DNA of 64,000 nt from Epiperipatus broadwayi (Eukaryota; Onychophora; Udeonychophora; Euonychophora; Peripatidae): positions 7,592,411-7,656,410 of the forward strand of contig JAQFVV010000013.1 in NCBI GenBank assembly GCA_028023455.1, given 5' to 3'. A program made the translations under genes and the position numbers. Numbering within the stretch: position 1 is the stretch's first letter; each line of letters begins with the position of its first letter. Below the pieces are notes generated by a model, which searched no databases, was not told where the DNA came from, and saw only the letters and a program-made list of their open reading frames with translations. This document shows positions 61,901 through 64,000 of the stretch, one piece after another.

Positions 61901-63798
61901 AATTCAAAACGTTCTATGTTTATCATTTGCAAAAAAGTGTGTACTTATATATGTATAATTTTAATACCATAGTAATTACACACACAATAAAGCAAAATAA
62001 TTTTAAGGATAGTAGTAAGTAAATCTGGAAAATGTAATTTATTATAACAATAAAATTAATAAATATTTGACTATTATTAATTTCAAAATGAATAATTAAC
62101 TGCTTTAAAGTTTGTATCCTGAATTTTTTCCATTTATAATTGGATGAGAACTGGGAATTACCTCAATTGTGAAGTGACATGAAAATATCAAAGTGTTTAT
62201 AATATTTCTTTTTTGCATAAAAAAATGGGAAATACATATCATAAAATGTGTGTAGTTAAAAACATTAAGCTTCATAAAATATAGCGATCATAAATTTCAT
62301 GTAACAAGAAAATTATTTTCAAACAAGACCTACATTCAACAATAAAACTTACATTTACTTTTATGCATTACTCTATTTATTGCTTTTATTTAACACACTT
62401 GTTATTGTTAATTAATTTCTCATGGAATACTTTCGTATTGCTTCATTACATAAAAAAATTAATTGATGGCAATATAACAAAAAAGCTATAAATAAATTTA
62501 ATCTATAAATATAAACATTAATCTTGTTTGAAAATAATTTACATTCCAAAAAACAATCCCTTTACGGTAAGAAGTCCATTAAATAAAAGCATAAACACAA
62601 TTTAAGTTTTGGCAAGCATGCTGAATAAAAACAATAAATAAAATAATCTATAAAAGTAAATGTAAATATTTATTTTTATATGTAGGTCTTATCTGAAAAT
62701 AATTTTAATATTACAGTATAATAAATTCCATAACACCCAAGACTTTTTGTTTTATAAAATTATGTTTTCAGCTGCAAACATTTTATGAGATAGTTTTCTT
62801 TTATTATTTTAATCTAAAAATAAATGCAATAAATATCTTGGTGTTTGAATATCATTTCATAAATGAGATATCTCTTAGTTCTTATCTCAATGGTAAATGA
62901 AAACAATTAATTGCTACTATAAAAGTATTAAAGGTAAACAATTCATCGCTACCTTAAAGATATTTAAAAAAATCTCATTTCTTATTTCGAAATTAATAAT
63001 CAAATATTTGTTCACTTTAATGTTACAGTATAATAAAGTATAATAAATTACATTTGCCACACTTACTATATTCTATATTTCAACTATTATCAAGAGTTAT
63101 GCACTCTTAAATATCTTTTCTTTTCTTATGATACATTAATCTAACTATATGTAAATGATAATTAAGGAGATATAACTTTTGATAATTAACATAAAATATG
63201 GTTAAAATATAGGGTAAATTTCTATAAAAAAAAAATTATGATTCATGTAAAATAAATACAAATTTTCAAAAGTGAAGCGAAATGTTTTTATATCATATTT
63301 ATTAATGGATGGAGCATTTTAAAAATTAGAAAACTAATGAACAATTTTTATTAAATAAATGACAATAGTTGTATGTTTTAGTAGTTTTTTAATATTTGGA
63401 TTTTATTTATTTATTTAGTATATGATCATTTGCTCAAAAGATTGGTAAAATGTAAGTACCAAAGTAAACAAGATGAATACAAAAAAAAAACTTTTTTTTT
63501 TTGCTTTATTCACTTGTGAGATCAATCCTTTTATCTCTGCAAAGATTTATATTTTCTAATTTGTATATAGAATAATAAAGATAATAACTTATTAAATAGT
63601 CACTTTCTTAAAAAAAACCTTATAAACACTATTAATAAAATATGATACCTGAACTAAGGTAGAAGGCCACAAACTGCTCTTTTCCTAAAATGCTGACAAT
63701 GCTCGAAGAAAAACTCCATAAAACGTACATATTTGCTGCAAAATGCCAGAAGGAATAATGGCTGAAAGTGGATAGTAACATGGGCCAGCAAACTGATT
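34890..63798 (-). CDS. PARL: PARL-type mitochondrial rhomboid protease, five C-terminal coding exons (5' end outside window)
   Basis: PARL is an inner-mitochondrial-membrane serine protease of the rhomboid family; known substrates include PINK1 and PGAM5. Five exons splice with GT-AG sites and compatible phases: 63649-63798, 57388-57458, 48976-49077, 48777-48874 and 34890-34989. The joined product of about 173 residues aligns end to end with the C-terminal half of animal [13 protein letters not shown], then [15 protein letters not shown], then GISLGA|SGA with the catalytic Ser, [27 protein letters not shown] with the catalytic His, and a tail with REPLMKWWH before the stop. Introns measure 13,787, 101, 8,310 and 6,190 bp and are full of transposons. 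The N-terminal targeting region and first membrane helices lie past position 64000. No exon is broken, so the gene is probably functional. Confidence 0.95.
34990..35535 (-). other. PARL last intron, AT-rich part
   Basis: This is the acceptor-proximal end of the 13.8-kb intron, with A/T homopolymers and no other feature. Confidence 0.5.
35536..35760. mobile_element. Long palindromic element with a hammerhead-like core in each arm
   Basis: The arms are about 95 bp and nearly perfect, running from ATCATACCATTTACACCTTC on the left to GAAGGTGTAAATGGTATGAT on the right. The spacer is about 40 bp (GTTGATTCTATTACC...). Each arm includes CTGATGA followed by GACTGC-AGG-GCAGTC and GAAAC. The two 60-76-codon frames on both strands are identical in protein sequence over part of their length simply because the DNA is palindromic; they are not genes. 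Confidence 0.8.
35761..41139 (-). other. PARL last intron, unassigned AT-rich DNA
   Basis: A patch at 36560-36800 is less AT-rich and holds GAGTGGTAACCACTC (a 15-bp near-palindrome) and a TATATA box in a layout like an LTR promoter on the minus strand, but no partner LTR was found. The rest shows no clear structure. The frame at 40613-40816 has no domain. Confidence 0.4.
41140..41720. repeat. Nested inverted-repeat family, left side of the LINE
   Basis: The block ATATCCCAGTGCATA, CT(A)GCTGAAAATTCAAATACAAAATG occurs forward at 41155-41200 and 41485-41530 and inverted at 41595-41650. A second block (GAAATTCAGACT..ATATTTATTCA) occurs inverted at 41225-41260 and forward at 41533-41560. A third, from CCCAAATGTTATG to CTTTCTTTG at 41203-41440, recurs inverted at 44450-44690 on the far side of the LINE. 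Confidence 0.75.
41735..44440 (-). mobile_element. Decayed near-full-length LINE (endonuclease plus reverse transcriptase ORF)
   Basis: Minus-strand blocks lie in the right order: [17 protein letters not shown] (44370-44430, start of the AP-endonuclease), [20 protein letters not shown] (43970-44040, the 'GDFNA' block), [14 protein letters not shown] then ADIISNQN (43755-43860, 'QIDYI..ADxxSDHN'), [12 protein letters not shown] (42770-42820), [11 protein letters not shown] (42690-42720, motif A), GVRQGC (about 42530, motif B), FADD (42406-42417, motif C), [13 protein letters not shown] (about 42180-42215), and a C-terminal region to 41740. Stops and frameshifts interrupt it throughout. The catalytic FADD is retained; the endonuclease 'SDH' is changed to SNQ. 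Confidence 0.88.
44445..44690. repeat. Inverted partner of the 41.2-kb repeat, right side of the LINE
   Basis: Reading in reverse complement, this matches 41203-41440 over about 240 bp, including TTAGTAATGATCATAAATTG, TTAGTAAGCAAA and GCATTGATGTTATATATTG. It starts directly after the LINE's 5' end. Confidence 0.8.
44691..45817 (-). other. PARL intron, AT-rich, nothing recognised
   Basis: It includes a short tandem repeat of TTTTAATGCTGAAATTC at 45396-45430. No coding or element signatures were seen. Confidence 0.4.
45818..46259 (+). repeat. Polypurine tract, (GA/GGGA)n, about 440 bp
   Basis: The plus strand is almost purely G and A (GAGAGGGAGGGGA-type units of irregular period), with only a handful of pyrimidines. 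All four open frames of 118-172 codons over it (Arg/Gly/Glu-rich on plus, Pro/Ser/Leu-rich on minus) are low-complexity by-products. Such tracts can form triplex (H-DNA) and G-rich structures. PARL is transcribed from the other strand, so its pre-mRNA carries the pyrimidine version here. Confidence 0.95.
46260..47043. repeat. Segmental duplication containing the polypurine tract's flank
   Basis: 46260-46614 and 46664-47043 are copies of the same roughly 360-bp sequence: landmarks are ATAGATATATTTA, AATAATGTGCCACTTATTG, ATAAGCTTAAATAAAAAATC, CCATTGAAA and TTCTTTCAGAATTCC. A 49-bp polypurine remnant (46615-46663) separates them, so the repeated unit was purine tract plus flank. Confidence 0.9.
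47044..47674 (-). other. PARL intron, AT-rich, nothing recognised
   Basis: It contains a small GC-richer patch CACTTCCGGGTC...CAGCCGGGAAC at 47476-47507, unassigned. Confidence 0.4.
47688..48349 (-). mobile_element. Inverted-arm repeat element (copies C/D) with 13-bp target duplication
   Basis: The element is flanked by a perfect 13-bp direct repeat, AGTATTTGCTTAC, at 47675-47687 and 48350-48362. The left arm begins GGCAAAACTCTCCATACA. The inner region matches copy A in reverse orientation. A further internal arm (48127-48180) follows the unique end sequence AAACATCACATGATCACC, and the right arm ends with that same unique sequence inverted, to 48349. In the D half the hammerhead-like core is deleted (CAACAAGAAATTAGTC). 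The 92-codon frame at 47994-48272 is a by-product. Confidence 0.75.
47800..47841 (-). ncRNA. Hammerhead-ribozyme-like motif, copy C
   Basis: On the minus strand: TCCTCA, CTGACGA, stem II GGC/GCC with CACAA loop, GAAA, CTAGTC, TGGGGA. Core and stem I are the same as copies A and B; N7 is C as in copy B, and stem I is the stronger version with one wobble as in copy A. It lies on the strand transcribed as PARL pre-mRNA. Confidence 0.35.
48363..48776 (-). other. PARL intron, donor-proximal part
   Basis: No feature was seen apart from the GTAAGT donor at 48771-48776 of the exon ending at 48777. Confidence 0.5.
48777..48874 (-). CDS. PARL: PARL exon with the catalytic histidine
   Basis: The exon is 98 nt: 32 codons plus two bases (phase 2 out). 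The acceptor is TTATAG and the donor GTAAGT. It encodes [20 protein letters not shown] followed by [12 protein letters not shown]. The His of AHLGG (codon at 48800-48802) is the catalytic-dyad histidine of rhomboids (His335 in human PARL). The GG after it is the conserved helix-packing motif. The match to animal PARL is close to residue by residue. Confidence 0.97.
48976..49077 (-). CDS. PARL: PARL exon beginning with the catalytic serine codon
   Basis: The exon is 102 nt, 34 codons, phase 0 at both ends. The acceptor is TTTTTTAG and the donor GTAAGG. It opens with TCT (49075-49077), the catalytic serine of the rhomboid GxSG motif (Ser277 in human PARL), then [20 protein letters not shown] and [20 protein letters not shown] is a PARL signature. 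The exon is separated from the next by only 101 bp, the one short intron visible in this gene. Confidence 0.97.
49078..49773 (-). other. PARL intron, acceptor-proximal part
   Basis: AT-rich. It includes a loose inverted pair of ATATTATTATTATAATAG and ATTGATTACCATT motifs at 49570-49640. No coding sequence was seen. Confidence 0.4.
49774..51986 (-). repeat. Long terminal repeat (3' LTR in the inferred orientation), 2,213 bp
   Basis: It is nearly identical to 52752-54927. Differences are mainly lengths of A/T runs, a few substitutions, and about 39 bp (GGAATTCCCACGCCATACTG and on, near 51271) missing from the other copy. It contains a 30-bp tandem duplication (CATTCATTGGCTATTTG unit, 51588-51648). 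It ends in a small palindrome TGTAACG...CGTTACA at 51963-51986. Confidence 0.9.
51987..52751 (-). other. Interior of the LTR element, non-coding
   Basis: It is 765 bp without an open frame of note. In minus sense it starts ACTGGCGATCTCCAACTTGG (putative primer-binding site) and contains TTGTGGGGAGGAGG followed by TGTAAACG at 52164-52185. That looks like a polypurine tract and an LTR start, yet lies about 180 bp short of the actual LTR boundary. Confidence 0.6.
52752..54927 (-). repeat. Long terminal repeat (5' LTR in the inferred orientation), 2,176 bp
   Basis: This is the direct partner of 49774-51986. A 102-codon frame at 53553-53861 is the same as at 50570-50878 but opens with TTG, has no internal ATG, and is not called a gene. 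Confidence 0.9.
54928..57387 (-). other. PARL intron, AT-rich, nothing recognised
   Basis: A (TA)n run lies at 55446-55461. The plus-strand frame at 56572-56883 opens with TTG, is hydrophobic by composition, and runs antisense to PARL; it is not supported as a gene. Confidence 0.45.
57388..57458 (-). CDS. PARL: PARL exon leading to the catalytic serine motif
   Basis: The exon is 71 nt: two bases completing the codon split with the previous exon, then 23 codons, [19 protein letters not shown] followed by SLGA. Human PARL has VISNFVSYVGK and GPSLGA at this point. The acceptor is a T-run ending GTAG and the donor is GTATGT. The exon stops exactly between Ala and the catalytic Ser, so GASGA is assembled only after removal of the 8.3-kb intron that carries a large LTR element. 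The membrane helix here is rhomboid TM3-like. Confidence 0.95.
57459..63648 (-). other. PARL intron, AT-rich
   Basis: No transposon with a recognisable domain is seen in these 6.2 kb. Simple A/T runs and (TA)n tracts occur at 59048-59061 and 61648-61680. One possible cassette exon is at 57687-57772 (see that entry). Confidence 0.45.
57687..57772 (-). other. Unassigned exon-like segment within the PARL intron
   Basis: A segment bounded by AAATTTAG and GTTAGT on the minus strand encodes [20 protein letters not shown] followed by ATCIFSEV: a basic start and then a hydrophobic stretch like a membrane helix. It matches no part of PARL. Read in the PARL phase it would introduce a stop (TAG) after nine codons. 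It could be an alternative first exon, a poison exon, or chance. Confidence 0.18.
63649..63798 (-). CDS. PARL: PARL exon with the conserved first rhomboid-domain block
   Basis: The exon is 150 nt: two bases completing a split codon, 49 whole codons, and one base over (phase 1 out). The acceptor is TTTTTTCAG and the donor GTATCA. It encodes [20 protein letters not shown] followed by [19 protein letters not shown], matching the PARL stretch containing the loop-1 and helix-2 HxxxN region of rhomboids (His and Asn in HFAAN). The 63-codon open frame over the same bases is a different reading frame and is not the product. The preceding exon must lie beyond the right edge. Confidence 0.95.
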
Positions 63799-64000
63799 CT
63801 GAAAAAATAACATAAAATACAAAAAAAAATAAATATTAAGAACATTACTAAGGAAGTATTTTGTTAAAATTTTTTTAAAAAAGATAACTATTCATTTCCA
63901 TACATTAACTAAAAGTATTTAAAAGTAAAAAAAAAAGCAAAATTAAAAAATAACTTTAATGAAGCTTGGAAAAGATATCGTGTGGGACCAATATAAAAAC

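Noticed and set aside
63654-63845. Minus-strand 63-codon frame over the PARL exon
   Set aside because: Wrong reading frame and crosses the splice acceptor; the adjacent frame gives the clear PARL sequence.
1-64000. CRISPR arrays, riboswitches, bacterial operons, rRNA genes
   Set aside because: No regularly spaced direct repeats or RNA-gene signatures seen; the window is eukaryotic nuclear DNA.

Overview
This window is AT-rich (about three-quarters A+T by eye), intron- and transposon-dominated animal nuclear DNA. It has no bacterial-style gene packing, and nearly every open frame over 60 codons is a by-product of repeats or low complexity. The organism cannot be named from the sequence. A spliced metazoan-type gene with introns of 6 to 14 kb, decayed LINEs and Gypsy elements, a tRNA-Gly-derived pseudogene and many palindromic elements suggest an invertebrate with a large, AT-rich genome.

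The one confident host gene is PARL, the mitochondrial inner-membrane rhomboid protease, on the minus strand. Five coding exons are visible (63649-63798, 57388-57458, 48976-49077, 48777-48874, 34890-34989). They join in frame at GT-AG sites and carry both catalytic residues: Ser in GASGA and His in the AHLGG motif. The N-terminal exons lie beyond position 64000. Everything from 34990 to 63648 outside these exons is PARL intron.

Layout. 1-5 kb: AT-rich DNA with a possible pogo/Tigger-like transposase scrap, a mariner-type MITE and a 144-bp tandem duplication. 5.7-9.05 kb: a Gypsy LTR retrotransposon on the minus strand, deleted from protease to the integrase C-terminus. 9-19 kb: AT-rich DNA with small tandem repeats and hairpins. 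19-25 kb: a run of palindromic elements. 25.8-26.95 kb: an unidentified island of richer base composition. 29.3 kb: a tRNA-Gly(TCC) pseudogene. 30.8-33 kb: decayed LINE reverse transcriptase. PARL intron 34.99-48.78 kb: a palindromic element at 35.5 kb, a 2.7-kb decayed LINE at 41.7-44.4 kb between inverted repeats, a 440-bp polypurine tract with a segmental duplication at 45.8-47.0 kb, and an inverted-arm element at 47.7-48.35 kb. PARL intron 49.08-57.39 kb: an LTR element with two 2.2-kb LTRs and only 0.77 kb between them.

The most interesting signal is a repeat family with inverted arms (21.8, 30.3 and 47.7 kb). Its arms carry a hammerhead-ribozyme-like core with a matching stem I, and two of its copies are flanked by perfect 13-bp direct repeats. 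That combination fits a retrotransposed (Penelope-like or retrozyme-like) origin better than an ordinary cut-and-paste MITE. Cleavage activity is not shown, and the first base pair of stem II is an A/A mismatch.
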